Assembly: GCA_026989275.1 (NCBI GenBank)
Contig: JALSJQ010000050.1
Coordinates: 1-36,372 of the forward strand
From: Albidovulum sp.
Lineage (GTDB): Bacteria; Pseudomonadota; Alphaproteobacteria; Rhodobacterales; Rhodobacteraceae
DNA length: 36,372 nt
Direction of reading: 5' to 3'
Shown: in pieces, positions 7,719 through 17,777 of the stretch
Numbering within the stretch: position 1 is the stretch's first letter
Layout: each line of letters begins with the position of its first letter
The notes under the pieces: generated by a model
The model's database searches: none
Told to the model about the DNA's origin: nothing
What the model saw: the letters and a program-made list of their open reading frames with translations, nothing else
Program-made: the position numbers and the translations under genes

Positions 7719-9421
7719 GCATCACCAGCGCCAACCGGCTCGAGCTTCTGCAGATCGCCGAGGCCGTGGCCCGCGAAAAGATGATCGACCCGGAGCATGT
7801 CATCCAGGCGATGGAGGAATCCCTCGCCCGCGCCGCCAGGTCGCGCTATGGATCCGAATTCGACATCCGCGCCCATATCGACCGCAAGACCGGCAAGCTC
7901 ACCCTCACCCGCGTGCGCACGGTCGTCGAGGAGGTCGAGAATCCGGCGGCCGAGATCACGGTGGAGGAGGCCCGCGCCGAGAAGCCCGACGCCGAGATCG
8001 GGGACGAGATCACCGAGGAGCTGCCGCCGCTCGAGATGGGGCGGATCGCCGCGCAGTCGGCCAAGCAGGTCATCCATCAGCGGGTCCGCGAGGCCGAACG
8101 CGAACGGCAGTACGAGGAGTTCAAGGATCGCGTCGGCACCATCATCAACGGAACGGTCAAGCGCGATGAATACGGCAACGTGATCGTCGATGTTGGCCGC
8201 GGCGAGGCCGTCATGCGGCGCAACGACAAGATTCCGCGGGAGACGCTGCGCCAGGGCGACCGGATCCGCGCCCTCATCAAGGATGTGCGCCGCGAGCAGC
8301 GCGGCCCGCAGATCTTCCTTTCGCGCACCGCGCCCGAATTCATGGCCAAGCTGTTCGAGATGGAGGTGCCGGAAATCTATGACGGCATCATCGAGATCAA
8401 GGCCGTTGCCCGCGACCCGGGTTCCCGCGCCAAGATCGCCGTCCATTCCAACGACCCGACCATCGACCCGGTCGGCGCCTGCGTCGGCATGCGCGGCTCG
8501 CGGGTGCAGGCGGTGGTGAGCGAGCTTGCGGGCGAGAAGATCGACATCATCCCCTGGTCGGAGGATCTGGCCACCTTCCTCGTCAACGCCCTGCAGCCGG
8601 CCGAGGTCACCAAGGTCGTGTTCGACGAAGAGGCCGGCAAGGTCGAGGTGGTGGTGCCGGACGAGCAGCTCTCGCTCGCCATCGGCCGCCGCGGCCAGAA
8701 TGTGCGCCTGGCCTCGCAGCTGACCGGACTCGACATCGACATCCTCACCGAGGAGGAGGAGTCCGAACGGCGCCAGAAGGAATTCGCCGAACGCACCGAG
8801 CTTTTCATGAAGGCTCTCGACGTGGACGAGCTCGTCGCCCAGCTTCTGGCGGCCGAAGGCTTCGCCAGCATCGAGGAGGTGGCCTATGTCGATCTCGACG
8901 AACTGACCGCCATCGAGGGCTTCGACGAGGAAACCGCCCAGGAGCTGCAGACACGGGCCCGCGAACATCTCGAGGCCGAGGCGGCGCGGGCGATCGAGAA
9001 GGCCCGCGAGCTCGGGGTCGAGGACAGCCTGATCGCCTTCGAGGGGCTGACCCCGCAGATGCTGGTCAAGCTCGGCGAGGAAGGCATCCGCACCCTCGAG
9101 GACTTCGCCACCCTCGCCGACTGGGAAATCGCCGGCGGCTGGACGGTGCAGAACGGCGAGCGCGTCAAGGACGACGGCATTCTCGAAGAGTTCGATGTCT
9201 CCCTCGAGGAAGCGCAGGATCTGGTGATGAACGCCCGCCTGCAACTCGGCTGGGTCGACATTTCCGATCTCGAGAAGACCGCTGCAGAAGGGGGCGGCGA
9301 GGAAGACGGCGCACATGCCGAAGGCGAGGAAACCGCCTCTGCCGCGGCGGAAGGCACGGAAGGTGCAGTGCCCGTCGTCGCCCCGGACAGCACCGAGGAC
9401 AGGGCGCCGGAGACGCGCTGA
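7715..9421 (+). CDS. nusA: transcription termination/antitermination factor NusA
   Basis: Binds RNA polymerase and modulates pausing, termination and rRNA antitermination. The 568-residue product reads in order: N-terminal RNAP-binding domain (1–~130), S1 domain starting near residue 141 ([21 protein letters not shown]), KH1 near 238 ([17 protein letters not shown]), KH2 near 321 ([18 protein letters not shown]), and acidic C-terminal helix-hairpin-helix repeats (about 370–530) of the type seen in Proteobacteria. An Ala/Glu-rich tail follows. It starts at the ATGA overlap with rimP, and the next gene begins 10 bp after its stop. Confidence 0.98.
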   Translation: MSITSANRLELLQIAEAVAREKMIDPEHVIQAMEESLARAARSRYGSEFDIRAHIDRKTGKLTLTRVRTVVEEVENPAAEITVEEARAEKPDAEIGDEITEELPPLEMGRIAAQSAKQVIHQRVREAERERQYEEFKDRVGTIINGTVKRDEYGNVIVDVGRGEAVMRRNDKIPRETLRQGDRIRALIKDVRREQRGPQIFLSRTAPEFMAKLFEMEVPEIYDGIIEIKAVARDPGSRAKIAVHSNDPTIDPVGACVGMRGSRVQAVVSELAGEKIDIIPWSEDLATFLVNALQPAEVTKVVFDEEAGKVEVVVPDEQLSLAIGRRGQNVRLASQLTGLDIDILTEEEESERRQKEFAERTELFMKALDVDELVAQLLAAEGFASIEEVAYVDLDELTAIEGFDEETAQELQTRAREHLEAEAARAIEKARELGVEDSLIAFEGLTPQMLVKLGEEGIRTLEDFATLADWEIAGGWTVQNGERVKDDGILEEFDVSLEEAQDLVMNARLQLGWVDISDLEKTAAEGGGEEDGAHAEGEETASAAAEGTEGAVPVVAPDSTEDRAPETR

Positions 9422-9431
9422 GGGCTGGTCG

Positions 9432-10097
9432 ATGAGCCGCGGGGGTCGCGAGAAGAAGGCGGAAGCGAGCGAACGGCGCTGCATCGTCAGCGGCGAAAGC
9501 CGGCCGGTGAGCGAACTCGTCCGCTTCGTCGTCGCCCCCGAGGGCATGGTCGTTCCCGATGTCGCGGGCCGGCTGCCGGGCCGCGGCATCTGGGTGACGG
9601 CGGAGCGGGGGACGCTCGAGAAGGCCGTCCGCACCAACGCCTTCGCCCGGGCGGCGCGCCGGCAGGTGAAGCTGCCCGAAGGGCTGGTCGATCTGGTCGA
9701 GCGGCTTCTGGTCGAGCGGCTCGTGGGGCTCGTCTCGCTGGCCCGCAAGGGCGGCGGCGCCGTTGCCGGTTACGAGAAGACCCTGGCGCTCCTCGGATCG
9801 GGCCGGGCGGGTGCGCTTCTCCAGGCCAGTGACGGCTCCCCCGCCCAGAAGGCCCGGCTGCGGCCGCCGGGCGGGGAGGAGCGCCGCATCGAATGCCTGA
9901 CCGCGAACGAACTCGGTTTGGCTTTTGGCCGGGAAAATGTCATACATGCCGCGCTGGTCTCTGGCGGTTTGGCGGAACGTGTAGTACAGGAGGCTCCGCG
10001 CCTGGCCGCACTCCGCGCCAGACGAGATCAGGCATCCCGGCATCAGGAGGATGCGCCGGCCCCGCGTCGGCCCCATGCAGGTACTGGAGATAGATGA
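9432..10097 (+). CDS. YlxR/DUF448 RNA-binding protein with L7Ae-like C-terminal domain
   Basis: A 221-residue predicted RNA-binding protein encoded between nusA and infB, the usual place for ylxR. The N-terminal ~85 residues match the YlxR fold ([21 protein letters not shown], then [21 protein letters not shown]). Residues about 100–200 look like a YlxQ/L7Ae-type domain ([33 protein letters not shown]). In Firmicutes the two domains are separate genes (ylxR, ylxQ); fusion is common in alphaproteobacteria. ATG 9432 matches the family start, 10 bp after nusA; no strong Shine-Dalgarno is seen. The stop overlaps the infB ATG by four bases. A role in translation or ribosome assembly is inferred from context. 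Confidence 0.9.
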   Translation: MSRGGREKKAEASERRCIVSGESRPVSELVRFVVAPEGMVVPDVAGRLPGRGIWVTAERGTLEKAVRTNAFARAARRQVKLPEGLVDLVERLLVERLVGLVSLARKGGGAVAGYEKTLALLGSGRAGALLQASDGSPAQKARLRPPGGEERRIECLTANELGLAFGRENVIHAALVSGGLAERVVQEAPRLAALRARRDQASRHQEDAPAPRRPHAGTGDR

Positions 10098-12592
10098 GCG
10101 ACAACGACAACAAGGGTGGCAAGACATTGGGGCTGCGCGGCGCGCGGCCCGGTCAGGTGCGCCAGAAATTCAGCCACGGGCGGACAAAGCCGGTCGTCGT
10201 CGAAACGAAGCGTCGCCGGGTGGTCGTGCCGAAACCCGGCGCGGCAAAACCTGCTGCCGAGAAATCGCAGGCCGCCAGGGCCGCTGCCGGTTCCGAAGCC
10301 GCGCGGCAGGCCTCGAAGCGGCCGGCCGGCATTTCCGACGCCGAGCTCGAGCGGCGACTCAAGGCGCTTCAGGAGGCGAAGAAACGCGAGGCCGAGGAAG
10401 CCAGGCGCCGCGAGGAAGAGGAACGCCGCCGCGCCGAAGAGCGCGAACGCCGGCGCCGCGAGGCCGAGGAAGCCAGGCGCCGCGAGGAGGAGGAACGCCG
10501 CCGCGCCGAGGAAGAAGCGGCCCGCAAGGCGGCGCTCGAGGCCGAGTCGAAGCGCGCCTCGGAGCCGGTGGCGTCGGTCGCACCCGAACCTTCGACCGCC
10601 CCGCGGCCGAAACCTTCGGCCACGCCGTCACGCCCCGCACCCCGAAAGGAACGCGAGGAGCGCAAGCCGAAGCCCTCGAAAGGGGCCGGCGAGCGGCGAC
10701 GCGGCAAGCTCACCCTCAGCCAGGCCCTGAGCGACGACGGCGGGCGGCAGCGTTCGCTGGCCGCGATGCGCCGGCGTCAGGAGCGCGAAAAGCGCCGGAT
10801 GATGGGCCGGCAGGCGCCACGCGAGAAGGTCATCCGGGAGGTGCAGATCCCCGACACGATCGTCGTCTCCGAGCTTGCCAACCGCATGGCCGAGCGTTCG
10901 GCCGACGTGGTCAAGGCGTTGATGAACATGGGGATGATGGTCACCTCCAACCAGTCGATCGACGCCGAGACCGCCGAGCTGATCGTCGAGGAGTTCGGGC
11001 ACAAGCCGGTGCGGGTGTCGGCATCTTCGGTCGAGGACGTGATCGACACCGAGGAGGATCGGCCGGAAGATCTCGTGCCGCGGCCGCCGGTGGTCACCGT
11101 CATGGGCCATGTGGACCACGGAAAGACCTCGCTGCTCGACGCCATCCGCAAATCCGACGTGGCCGCGCGCGAGGCCGGGGGCATCACCCAGCACATCGGC
11201 GCCTATCAGGTGACCACGGAGGACGGCAAGCTCATCACCTTCCTCGACACGCCGGGCCACGAGGCCTTCACCTCCATGCGGGCCCGCGGCGCGCAGGTGA
11301 CGGACATCGTCGTCCTCGTCGTCGCCGCCAATGACGGGGTGATGCCGCAGACGGTCGAGGCGATCAACCACGCCAAGGCTGCAGAAGTGCCGATGATCGT
11401 CGCCATCAACAAGATCGACGTGCCTGGTGCCGACCCCGAAAAGGTCCGTCTCGAACTTCTCCAGCACGAGGTGGTGGTCGAGAAGCTTTCGGGCGACGTG
11501 CTCGACGTGGAAGTGTCGGCCAAGACCGGACATGGGATCGACGAGCTGCTCGAGGCCATCAACCTTCAGGCCGAACTCCTCGACCTCAAGGCCAATCCGA
11601 ACCGCAAGGCCAGGGGCGCCGTGATCGAGGCCCAGCTCGACACCGGCCGCGGCCCGGTGGCGACGGTGCTGGTGCAGAACGGCACCCTGCGCCGGGGCGA
11701 CGTGTTCGTCGTCGGCGAGGAATGGGGCAAGGTCCGCGCCATGGTCAACGACCGCGGCAAGCAGGTCAGGGAAGCGGGGCCATCCACGCCCGTCGAGGTG
11801 CTCGGCCTGCATGGTCTGCCCCATGCAGGCGACGTGCTCAACGTCGTCGAGAAGGAAGAGCAGGCGCGGGAGATCTCCGAATATCGCAAGGAGAAGGCCC
11901 GCGAGGCCAAGGCGGCGGCGGGCGCCGGCATCACCCTCGAACAGCTTCTCGCGAAGGCCAAGGCCGACAAGGAGGTCGCCGAACTGCCGCTCATCGTCAA
12001 GGCCGACGTGCAGGGATCGCTCGAAGCGATCACCCAGGCTCTCGAGAAGATCGGCAACGAGGATGTGCGCGTGCGGGTGATCCATTCGGGCGTCGGCGCC
12101 ATCACCGAAACCGATGTCCGCCTTGCCGAGGCCTCGAACGCGCCGATCATCGGCTTCAATGTCCGGGCCAACGCCCCGGCGCGCAAGGCGGCGAACCAGA
12201 AGGGCGTCGAGATCCGCTACTATTCGGTGATCTACGACCTCGTAGATGACGTGAAGAAGGCCGCCGAAGGGCTGCTCAAGCCCGAGGTCCGGGAAAACTT
12301 CATCGGCTATGCCACCATCCAGAAGGTGTTCAAGGTCACCGGTGTGGGCAAGGTGGCGGGCTGCGTGGTCACCGAAGGCGTGGCGCGGCGCTCGGCCGGC
12401 GTGCGGCTCCTGCGCGACAATGTCGTCATCCACGAAGGCACGCTCAAGACCCTCAAGCGCTTCAAGGACGAGGTCAAGGAGGTGCAGGCCGGGCAGGAAT
12501 GCGGCATGGCCTTCGAGAATTACGACGACATCCGCGAGGGCGACGTCATCGAGATCTTCGAGCGCGAGGAAGTGCAGCGCACCCTCGCATGA
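10094..12592 (+). CDS. infB: translation initiation factor IF-2
   Basis: The GTPase that delivers initiator tRNA to the ribosome. 832 residues. The N-terminal third (1–~240) is low-complexity and highly charged, with Ala/Glu/Arg blocks typical of IF-2 and a 24-residue imperfect repeat (DNA offset exactly 72 bp between about 10386 and 10458). The G domain has GHVDHGKT near 338–345, DTPGHEAF near 384–391 and NKID near 438, followed by domains II, III and the C-terminal fMet-tRNA-binding domain ending in [11 protein letters not shown]. It starts inside the ylxR stop with GGAG at 10086–10089. The operon ends here: a terminator follows within about 30 bp. Confidence 0.98.
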   Translation: MSDNDNKGGKTLGLRGARPGQVRQKFSHGRTKPVVVETKRRRVVVPKPGAAKPAAEKSQAARAAAGSEAARQASKRPAGISDAELERRLKALQEAKKREAEEARRREEEERRRAEERERRRREAEEARRREEEERRRAEEEAARKAALEAESKRASEPVASVAPEPSTAPRPKPSATPSRPAPRKEREERKPKPSKGAGERRRGKLTLSQALSDDGGRQRSLAAMRRRQEREKRRMMGRQAPREKVIREVQIPDTIVVSELANRMAERSADVVKALMNMGMMVTSNQSIDAETAELIVEEFGHKPVRVSASSVEDVIDTEEDRPEDLVPRPPVVTVMGHVDHGKTSLLDAIRKSDVAAREAGGITQHIGAYQVTTEDGKLITFLDTPGHEAFTSMRARGAQVTDIVVLVVAANDGVMPQTVEAINHAKAAEVPMIVAINKIDVPGADPEKVRLELLQHEVVVEKLSGDVLDVEVSAKTGHGIDELLEAINLQAELLDLKANPNRKARGAVIEAQLDTGRGPVATVLVQNGTLRRGDVFVVGEEWGKVRAMVNDRGKQVREAGPSTPVEVLGLHGLPHAGDVLNVVEKEEQAREISEYRKEKAREAKAAAGAGITLEQLLAKAKADKEVAELPLIVKADVQGSLEAITQALEKIGNEDVRVRVIHSGVGAITETDVRLAEASNAPIIGFNVRANAPARKAANQKGVEIRYYSVIYDLVDDVKKAAEGLLKPEVRENFIGYATIQKVFKVTGVGKVAGCVVTEGVARRSAGVRLLRDNVVIHEGTLKTLKRFKDEVKEVQAGQECGMAFENYDDIREGDVIEIFEREEVQRTLA
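10386..10520 (+). repeat. internal 72-bp-period repeat in infB
   Basis: Two near-identical copies starting at about 10386 and 10458, each encoding the Glu/Arg-rich block [18 protein letters not shown]. It encodes a likely long charged helix in the variable N-terminal part of IF-2. It may vary in copy number between strains. Confidence 0.75.
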
Positions 12593-12618
12593 GGACGCCG
12601 CAAGACGAGGAATTTCGG

Positions 12619-12650
12619 AAAAACCTCTGCTCCCGCAGGGGTTTTTCTTT
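12619..12650. terminator. bidirectional rho-independent terminator
   Basis: AAAAACCTCTGC (12619–12630), loop TCCC, GCAGGGGTTTTT (12635–12646), with one G·T wobble. It has a T-run on both strands, so it can end infB transcripts rightward and the convergent glutathione-S-transferase-like gene leftward. Confidence 0.85.
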
Positions 12651-13696
12651 CAGCGCCGACTGCGTTCGCCGAGGGGAATGACGTTTTCGGCAGCGGGTTC
12701 GGGGGATGGATCGAAGGGGTAGATGTCTTCGATCCCCCAGACGCGGGCGCGGCCGGCCATGCTGCGGTATTCCTCCTCGTCGAGCGCCTGCCGCGCATAC
12801 TCGACCACCATGTCCGAGGCACGGGCCGGGTAGGGCCGGGCGAGATAGCTTACATCTTCGTCATAAACCCTCGCAACGAAAGCCTTTTCTCCGGCAGCCA
12901 GCGCCTTTCTCAACCCCTTCGTGAAAGGCGCGAAGCTGCGGGACATTTCGGCGATCATCAGCCGGGCAAAGGCGGTTGGCGCCTCGATCGGGGCGACGAG
13001 ACCTTCGCCATCCCACGCATCGGCTTCCTTCTCCACCCATTCGAGAATTCGGGGAAACTGCTCGACGAGCCGCGCCGGCACCGGATCGGCCAGGGTATGG
13101 CCCCTGAGCCCACCGATCATCACCGCATCGACGGCTGTCGGTCGATCTCCCATGAGATAGCGGCTGACGGCGAGCTGCTCTTCGGCCGCTTCGAGAATCC
13201 GGGCATATTCCTCCTCGGCCATGGCCTGCTGATGCGGGCTCGAGACGCCGGTCGCGCGACAGGCCTTCAGCCCCCAGCGGGCGATCTCGACCGCGAGCCT
13301 GCCATCTCCCCGGGCCATTTCGAGGGCTGCCGGCCCGGCGCATTCCTCGTAGTGCCAGCGATAATGCACCATCGTGCGGCCGAGCCATTCGTCGAGAAAA
13401 TTCTCGATCATGTGGACCAGCACCCCGACCGGCCCCTCGGGAAAGAGCCGGCGCCGGGGAAAGCGGCCGTCGAGCATGAAGAGGATCGGCGTGGTGTCGG
13501 CGACGGCCCAGCCTTCCGGGGTCTCGAGCACCGGCAGCTGATGGGTGCCCGCCCGCCGGCGCACATCCGTCATCCCCTGCGGACCGAAAGCGACTTCCAC
13601 CGCCTCGAAGGGCGCACCGTAGAAGATCAATGCTGCCTCGAGCTTGCGCGAGAAATAGCTCAGCGGATGCCCGTGCAACCGGTAGATGCTCGCCAT
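12650..13696 (-). CDS. glutathione S-transferase family protein
   Basis: A 348-residue GST-like protein. Residues 1–80 form a thioredoxin-fold GST N-terminal domain ([21 protein letters not shown], then [22 protein letters not shown], the cis-Pro and glutathione-contact region). Residues about 90–240 form the helical C-terminal domain ([19 protein letters not shown]). The ~100 residues after it are longer than in ordinary GSTs (about 200–230 aa). The product and substrate cannot be inferred; glutathione conjugation or peroxidase activity is possible. ATG 13696 gives the family-like start. It is divergent from hslV across about 124 bp and convergent with infB. Confidence 0.85.
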   Translation of the reverse strand: MASIYRLHGHPLSYFSRKLEAALIFYGAPFEAVEVAFGPQGMTDVRRRAGTHQLPVLETPEGWAVADTTPILFMLDGRFPRRRLFPEGPVGVLVHMIENFLDEWLGRTMVHYRWHYEECAGPAALEMARGDGRLAVEIARWGLKACRATGVSSPHQQAMAEEEYARILEAAEEQLAVSRYLMGDRPTAVDAVMIGGLRGHTLADPVPARLVEQFPRILEWVEKEADAWDGEGLVAPIEAPTAFARLMIAEMSRSFAPFTKGLRKALAAGEKAFVARVYDEDVSYLARPYPARASDMVVEYARQALDEEEYRSMAGRARVWGIEDIYPFDPSPEPAAENVIPLGERSRR

Positions 13697-13750
13697 GACA
13701 GGCCCTCCCGCCCGAAAGTGGCAGAGGCGCCGGGGAAAGGCAATCTCTCC

Positions 13751-13781
13751 CTTGAATGCGAGCGGGGAGCGGCGCATATGT
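13751..13781 (+). promoter_or_regulatory. putative promoter of hslVU, possibly heat-shock type
   Basis: CTTGAA at 13751–13756 and CATATGT at 13775–13781, close to the alphaproteobacterial RpoH pattern CTTG…CYTATNT, although the spacing between CTTG and CATATGT is 20 rather than 17–18. It can also be read as a sigma-70 site, TTGAAT–17–CATATG. It sits 40 bp before the hslV start. Heat-shock control of hslVU is established in other bacteria. Confidence 0.4.
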
Positions 13782-13820
13782 CAGCCACGCATGGCCGGCA
13801 GCAAGCACGAGGGGCATCCC

Positions 13821-14396
13821 ATGGCCGACAGCACCCGCGACAGCTTTCCCGGATGGCACGGCACCACCATTCTCGCGGTGCGCAAGGGCGGCAAGGTCGT
13901 GGTTGCGGGCGACGGGCAGGTGACGCTTGGTCAGACCGTCATCAAGGCCTCGGCGCGCAAGGTGCGGCGGCTCAGCCCCGGCGGGCATGACATCGTGGCG
14001 GGCTTCGCCGGTTCCACCGCCGACGCCTTCACCCTCCTGGAGCGGCTCGAAGCAAAGCTCGAGGCGGCGTCGGGGCATCTGCTGCGCGCCTGTGTCGATC
14101 TCGCCAAGGACTGGCGGACCGACAAGTTCCTGCGCAATCTCGAAGCCATGCTGATCGTGACCGACGGCCGGGGACTCTATGTCGTCACCGGGGCCGGCGA
14201 CGTGCTCGAACCCGAGCACGACATCGCCGCCATCGGTTCGGGCGGCAACTACGCCCTGGCGGCGGCGCGTGCCCTGATCGACAGCGATCTCGACGCCGAA
14301 ACCATTGCCCGCAGGGCCCTGGCGATCGCCGCCGACATCTGCGTCTACACGAACGACCGGCTGACGGTGGAGACGATCGGGGAGAACGGACAATGA
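13821..14396 (+). CDS. hslV: ATP-dependent protease proteolytic subunit HslV
   Basis: Proteasome-like peptidase of the cytosolic HslVU (ClpQY) complex; an N-terminal threonine nucleophile is exposed by processing. The 191-residue precursor contains [16 protein letters not shown], in which the conserved TT pair supplies the catalytic threonine (T15/T16), and [14 protein letters not shown] with the family's substrate-pocket residues. [13 protein letters not shown] is the C-terminal conserved segment. ATG 13821 is preferred over an in-frame ATG at 13791, with GAGGGG a few bases upstream of it. Its stop overlaps the hslU start by four bases (ATGA), the standard hslVU operon. Confidence 0.97.
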   Translation: MADSTRDSFPGWHGTTILAVRKGGKVVVAGDGQVTLGQTVIKASARKVRRLSPGGHDIVAGFAGSTADAFTLLERLEAKLEAASGHLLRACVDLAKDWRTDKFLRNLEAMLIVTDGRGLYVVTGAGDVLEPEHDIAAIGSGGNYALAAARALIDSDLDAETIARRALAIAADICVYTNDRLTVETIGENGQ

Positions 14397-15688
14397 GTGA
14401 TCTCACCCCGCGGCGGATCGTCGCCGAGCTCGACCGTTTCGTCGTCGGCCAGGCGGAAGCCAAGAGGGCGGTGGCCGTCGCATTGCGCAACCGCTGGCGG
14501 CGACAGAAGCTGCCGGCCGATCTGCGCGATGAGGTGCATCCGAAGAACATCCTGATGATCGGGCCGACCGGCGTCGGCAAGACCGAGATCTCGCGGCGCC
14601 TCGCCCGGCTTGCCGGTGCGCCCTTCCTCAAGGTCGAAGCCACCAGATTCACCGAGGTCGGCTATGTCGGCCGCGACGTGGAGCAGATCATCCGTGATCT
14701 CGTCGATGCCGCCATCGTCATGATCCGCGACCGCAAGCGGGAGGAGGTGCGCGACGCGGCCCGGCGGGCGGCCGAGGAACGGGTGATCGACGCCCTTGCC
14801 GGTCCCGACGCCCGCGAAGGCACGCGCGAGATGTTCCGTCGCAAGCTTCGCGCCGGCGAGCTCGACGACAAGGAAATCGAGATCGAGATCGGCGAAAGCG
14901 GCCCGCCGATGCCGTTCCTCGAACTGCCGGGCCAGAGTGGCGGCATGCCCGACCTCGGTGCCCTTTTCGGCAGGATGCTGGGCGGGCGGACCCGCAAGCG
15001 GGTCCGCGTCGGCGACAGTCACGACCTTCTGGTCGCGGAGGAAGCCGACAAGCTCATCGACCAGGACATGGTGCGCAAGGAAGCGCTGGCGGCGGTCGAA
15101 CAGTCGGGCATCGTCTTCATCGACGAGATCGACAAGGTCTGCGCCCGGGAGGGGCGAACCGGCGCCGATGTCTCCCGCGAGGGGGTTCAGCGCGACCTTC
15201 TGCCCCTCATCGAGGGCACCACCGTCTCGACCCGTCACGGCCCGGTGAAGACCGACCACATTCTCTTCATCGCCTCGGGTGCGTTTCATGTGGCCAGACC
15301 GTCGGACCTCCTGCCTGAACTGCAGGGGCGGCTGCCGATCCGCGTCGAGCTCCGGCCGCTGACCGAACGGGACTTCGTCCGCATCCTGACGGAAACCGAC
15401 AACGCCCTCACACGACAATACGAGGCGCTGATGGCGACGGAGGGCGTCGAGGTCGAATTCACCGAAGACGGAATCGCCGCTCTTGCCCGGATCGCCGCCG
15501 AGGTCAACCGGCAGGTCGAGAACATCGGCGCACGGCGGCTCCATACCGTGATGGAGCGGGTGTTCGAGGAGATTTCCTTCAACGCCCCCGACATGGCCGG
15601 AGCGAAGGTCGTGATCGACAAGGCCCATGTCGAGCGCGAGCTGATGCCGCTGCTCAAAGGCGGCGACATGAACCGCTACGTGCTCTGA
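14393..15688 (+). CDS. hslU: ATP-dependent protease ATPase subunit HslU
   Basis: AAA+ unfoldase that feeds proteins to HslV. 431 residues, normal for the family. Walker A GPTGVGKT is at residues 57–64, the pore loop GYVGRDVE near 91, the intermediate (I) domain at about 110–230, and Walker B IVFIDEID near 240. The C terminus ends in MNRYVL, the hydrophobic tail that docks into HslV. It starts at the overlap with hslV. The downstream gene is convergent, with about 41 bp between stops and no clear terminator seen. Confidence 0.98.
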   Translation: MSDLTPRRIVAELDRFVVGQAEAKRAVAVALRNRWRRQKLPADLRDEVHPKNILMIGPTGVGKTEISRRLARLAGAPFLKVEATRFTEVGYVGRDVEQIIRDLVDAAIVMIRDRKREEVRDAARRAAEERVIDALAGPDAREGTREMFRRKLRAGELDDKEIEIEIGESGPPMPFLELPGQSGGMPDLGALFGRMLGGRTRKRVRVGDSHDLLVAEEADKLIDQDMVRKEALAAVEQSGIVFIDEIDKVCAREGRTGADVSREGVQRDLLPLIEGTTVSTRHGPVKTDHILFIASGAFHVARPSDLLPELQGRLPIRVELRPLTERDFVRILTETDNALTRQYEALMATEGVEVEFTEDGIAALARIAAEVNRQVENIGARRLHTVMERVFEEISFNAPDMAGAKVVIDKAHVERELMPLLKGGDMNRYVL

Positions 15689-15729
15689 GGGGGCTTTCGG
15701 GTTGCGCCCCGTTCGGGCTGCGCCCAGGA

Positions 15730-16413
15730 TCACAAGGTTCGGCGGCGGCGGCGCAGATAGACATAGAACGCCCCTTCGCCCCCGTGCCGGGGGCGGGCAA
15801 GGCACCAGTCGAGAACGATGCCCGCGAGCGGCGGCGCCTGCAGCCAGCGCGGCAGCATCCGCCGCAGGACGCCTGCGGGCTGCTCCAGCGGATCCCGCGG
15901 CCCCGGCGTGGCCGAACCCTTTCCGGTGATGACGAGCACGACCCGCTTGTCGGTGCGGTGCGCCTCGGTGATGAAATGCACGAGGCGCCGATGGGCTTCG
16001 TCCCGGGTCATGCCATGCAGATCGAGCCGTCTTTCGATCGGCAGTCTTCCCTGCCGCATCCGCGCATGGGTGCGCCGATCGAGTTCCCGTCCGCGCCGGC
16101 CGGAGATGCCGGATTGCTCGAGAGGAGGCGGCGGCGCATTCGCGCGTTCTCCGATGCGGAATCCACGCTCGGGGATGATGCCGCTCTTGCCCGCTTTCGG
16201 GATCCGCGACTCGTTCGGCGGGCCGCTCGAGGAGGGCTTCCGACGGTGGGGGCGGGCCTCTTCCTCGCCCGTTTCGTCCATGGCCTGGGTGAACATGCCG
16301 CGCAGGGGGGGCTTGCCCCGGGGCATCGGCGTGATGGTGCGCGTGACGCGCTCCCACAGGACGCGGTCCTCTTCCGGGATCGACGCGCCTCCTTTCTTCC
16401 CGCTGCCGGCCAT
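15730..16413 (-). CDS. Smr domain protein
   Basis: A 227-residue protein with a C-terminal Smr (small MutS-related) domain. The LDLHGMTRDEA motif is near residue 130, VITGKGSATPG near residue 160, and the closing segment is GGEGAFYVYLRR. Smr domains are nucleic-acid endonuclease modules; stand-alone Smr proteins have been linked to ribosome rescue or mRNA cleavage and to DNA repair, so the role here is open. The N-terminal ~110 residues are Pro/Arg-rich and probably disordered. It starts three bases after the Tim44-like gene's stop, so the two are likely one transcript. Convergent with hslU. Confidence 0.92.
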   Translation of the reverse strand: MAGSGKKGGASIPEEDRVLWERVTRTITPMPRGKPPLRGMFTQAMDETGEEEARPHRRKPSSSGPPNESRIPKAGKSGIIPERGFRIGERANAPPPPLEQSGISGRRGRELDRRTHARMRQGRLPIERRLDLHGMTRDEAHRRLVHFITEAHRTDKRVVLVITGKGSATPGPRDPLEQPAGVLRRMLPRWLQAPPLAGIVLDWCLARPRHGGEGAFYVYLRRRRRTL

Positions 16414-16416
16414 GAC

Positions 16417-17079
16417 TCAGCCGTCGGTGGAAACGAGGGTCCAGTTGGGATCGGAAGAGCCCATCTTTCGGGCGAAGGTCCACACGTCCTTCTGGCGGCG
16501 GATGGCCGTGGGGCTGCCCTCCACGATGTCACCCTCGGCATTGCGGACGGTCGAGATCAGCTCTCCGGTGAAGCTGACGGTCACCTCGGCCTCACCGCTT
16601 TCGGGATCGAACCAGGCATCGGTGATGCTGGCATCGCGAATGCCGACGAACTGTGCCTCTACACTGAGCCCGCGGGCTTCCCGTTCGGCGACGGCTTCGC
16701 GAAAGGCGGCATAGATCTCGGGATCGACCAGATCCCGGACTTCCTCGACGTTGCCGCGCTCATAGGCCATGAGGATCATCTCGTAGGCGGCCTTGGCCCC
16801 TTCGAGAAAGTCGCGGATGCTCCAGCCGGGCTCGGCTTCCTTCATCTGCCGCAGGGCCCGGGCGGCATCGCTCTCGGGATCGACGAAATCGGCGATGTTC
16901 TCTCCCCCCTCGATCACCGCGAGCTGCGGGCGTTTCTCGGCAGGTGCGGGAGACGAGGAGCCCGCCGCGCGCGGCGGCCGCTCGAAACCGTCGCGCGTGC
17001 CGAGAACGCTCCTGAGCCGCAGAAGCAGGAAAACAGCTACAGCCGCGAGGACGATCAGCTGGATGATGGCCGAGCTCAT
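16417..17079 (-). CDS. Tim44/TimA family inner-membrane protein
   Basis: A 220-residue protein with one N-terminal membrane segment (residues 3–22, SAIIQLIVLAAVAVFLLLRL), a short linker, and a Tim44-like domain (about 75–215: FLEGAKAAYEMILMAYERGN, LVDPEIYAAFREAVAER). Alphaproteobacterial members (TimA) are homologues of the mitochondrial import-motor subunit Tim44; their bacterial function is not settled. ATG 17079 is chosen because GAGGAGAA precedes it closely. The longer open frame to 17115 lacks a ribosome binding site. Neighbours Smr (downstream), fxsA and secB (divergent) form a familiar alphaproteobacterial block; the MltA-type lytic transglycosylase often found between the Tim44 and Smr genes is absent. 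Confidence 0.92.
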   Translation of the reverse strand: MSSAIIQLIVLAAVAVFLLLRLRSVLGTRDGFERPPRAAGSSSPAPAEKRPQLAVIEGGENIADFVDPESDAARALRQMKEAEPGWSIRDFLEGAKAAYEMILMAYERGNVEEVRDLVDPEIYAAFREAVAEREARGLSVEAQFVGIRDASITDAWFDPESGEAEVTVSFTGELISTVRNAEGDIVEGSPTAIRRQKDVWTFARKMGSSDPNWTLVSTDG

Positions 17080-17218
17080 GATTTCTCCTCTGGCCGGTTC
17101 CGGCCGTTCACGCAATTTCGACCGCTCCCCGGTGGCAACGATCTCCTGCCCGCCCTATGTAAGGAAGGTGCGGGGCCGAGTCCACCAGCGGGCCTGCAGC
17201 TTTTCGTGAGGTTCTGCC

Positions 17219-17686
17219 ATGTGGCTCTTCGTCCTGCTCGTCATCGTGCCGATCATCGAGATCGCGCTCTTCGTCAAGATCGGCGGCCTGATCGGGCTTG
17301 GTCCGACCATCGCCATCGTCATTCTGACCGCCCTTCTAGGCAGCTGGCTCCTGAAGAGGGAAGGGCTGGCGGCTCTGGCGCGGCTCGAGGCGGCCGTCCT
17401 GCGCGGCGACGATCCGTCTCCGGTGCTGATCGACGGCATCCTGATCCTGGCGGCAGGTCTTCTCCTTCTCACCCCAGGCTTCTTCACCGACACGATCGGC
17501 TTCCTTCTCCTGCTTCCGCCGACGCGCGCGGCCTTCATCCGCTGGGCCGGGCGACAGATCGTCCGGCGTGTGGTGATCCTGCGTCGCGGGCGGGGTGGCC
17601 ACGGGGCGGAGGCGCGACGGGCACCGCGATCTTCCCGCACCACCATCATCGACGGGGTGGACTATACCGTCATCGAGGAAGACTGA
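17219..17686 (+). CDS. fxsA: FxsA family membrane protein
   Basis: A 155-residue inner-membrane protein of the FxsA family; E. coli FxsA (YjeG) suppresses F-exclusion of phage T7 when overproduced. Hydrophobic segments lie at about residues 2–18, 25–45 and 73–100, with the family signature LLLLTPGFFTDTIGFLLLLPPTR. The C-terminal tail is basic and cytoplasmic. It is divergent from the Tim44-like gene across about 139 bp and upstream of secB by about 91 bp. Its physiological role is unknown beyond the family description. Confidence 0.93.
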   Translation: MWLFVLLVIVPIIEIALFVKIGGLIGLGPTIAIVILTALLGSWLLKREGLAALARLEAAVLRGDDPSPVLIDGILILAAGLLLLTPGFFTDTIGFLLLLPPTRAAFIRWAGRQIVRRVVILRRGRGGHGAEARRAPRSSRTTIIDGVDYTVIEED

Positions 17687-17692
17687 TTTCAG

Positions 17693-17721
17693 GGTTCCGG
17701 GCGTGATTGAGCCCCGGAACC
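17693..17721 (+). terminator. stem-loop between fxsA and secB
   Basis: Perfect 9-bp inverted repeat GGTTCCGGG (17693–17701) / CCCGGAACC (17713–17721) with an 11-base loop, starting six bases after the fxsA stop. No T-run follows, so it may be an RNA-stabilising or Rho-linked element, not an intrinsic terminator. Confidence 0.4.
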
Positions 17722-17777
17722 GATATTGCTAAGGGAGCGGAGGTTTCTTCATTCCCGAGCATTCCCGAGGATCTTCC

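Noticed and set aside
10628-12433. Long leftward open frame antisense to infB (about 600 codons)
   Set aside because: The composition (His/Asp/Leu-rich) is the typical mirror of a GC-rich coding strand, with no motifs or ribosome binding site.
15283-15298. GTTTCATGTGGCC in hslU as a parS half-site
   Set aside because: Only one half resembles parS, and it lies in conserved coding sequence.
14345-16483. Leftward open frame of about 700 codons over hslU and the Smr gene
   Set aside because: It is out of frame with the clear Smr gene and antisense to hslU; no family match.
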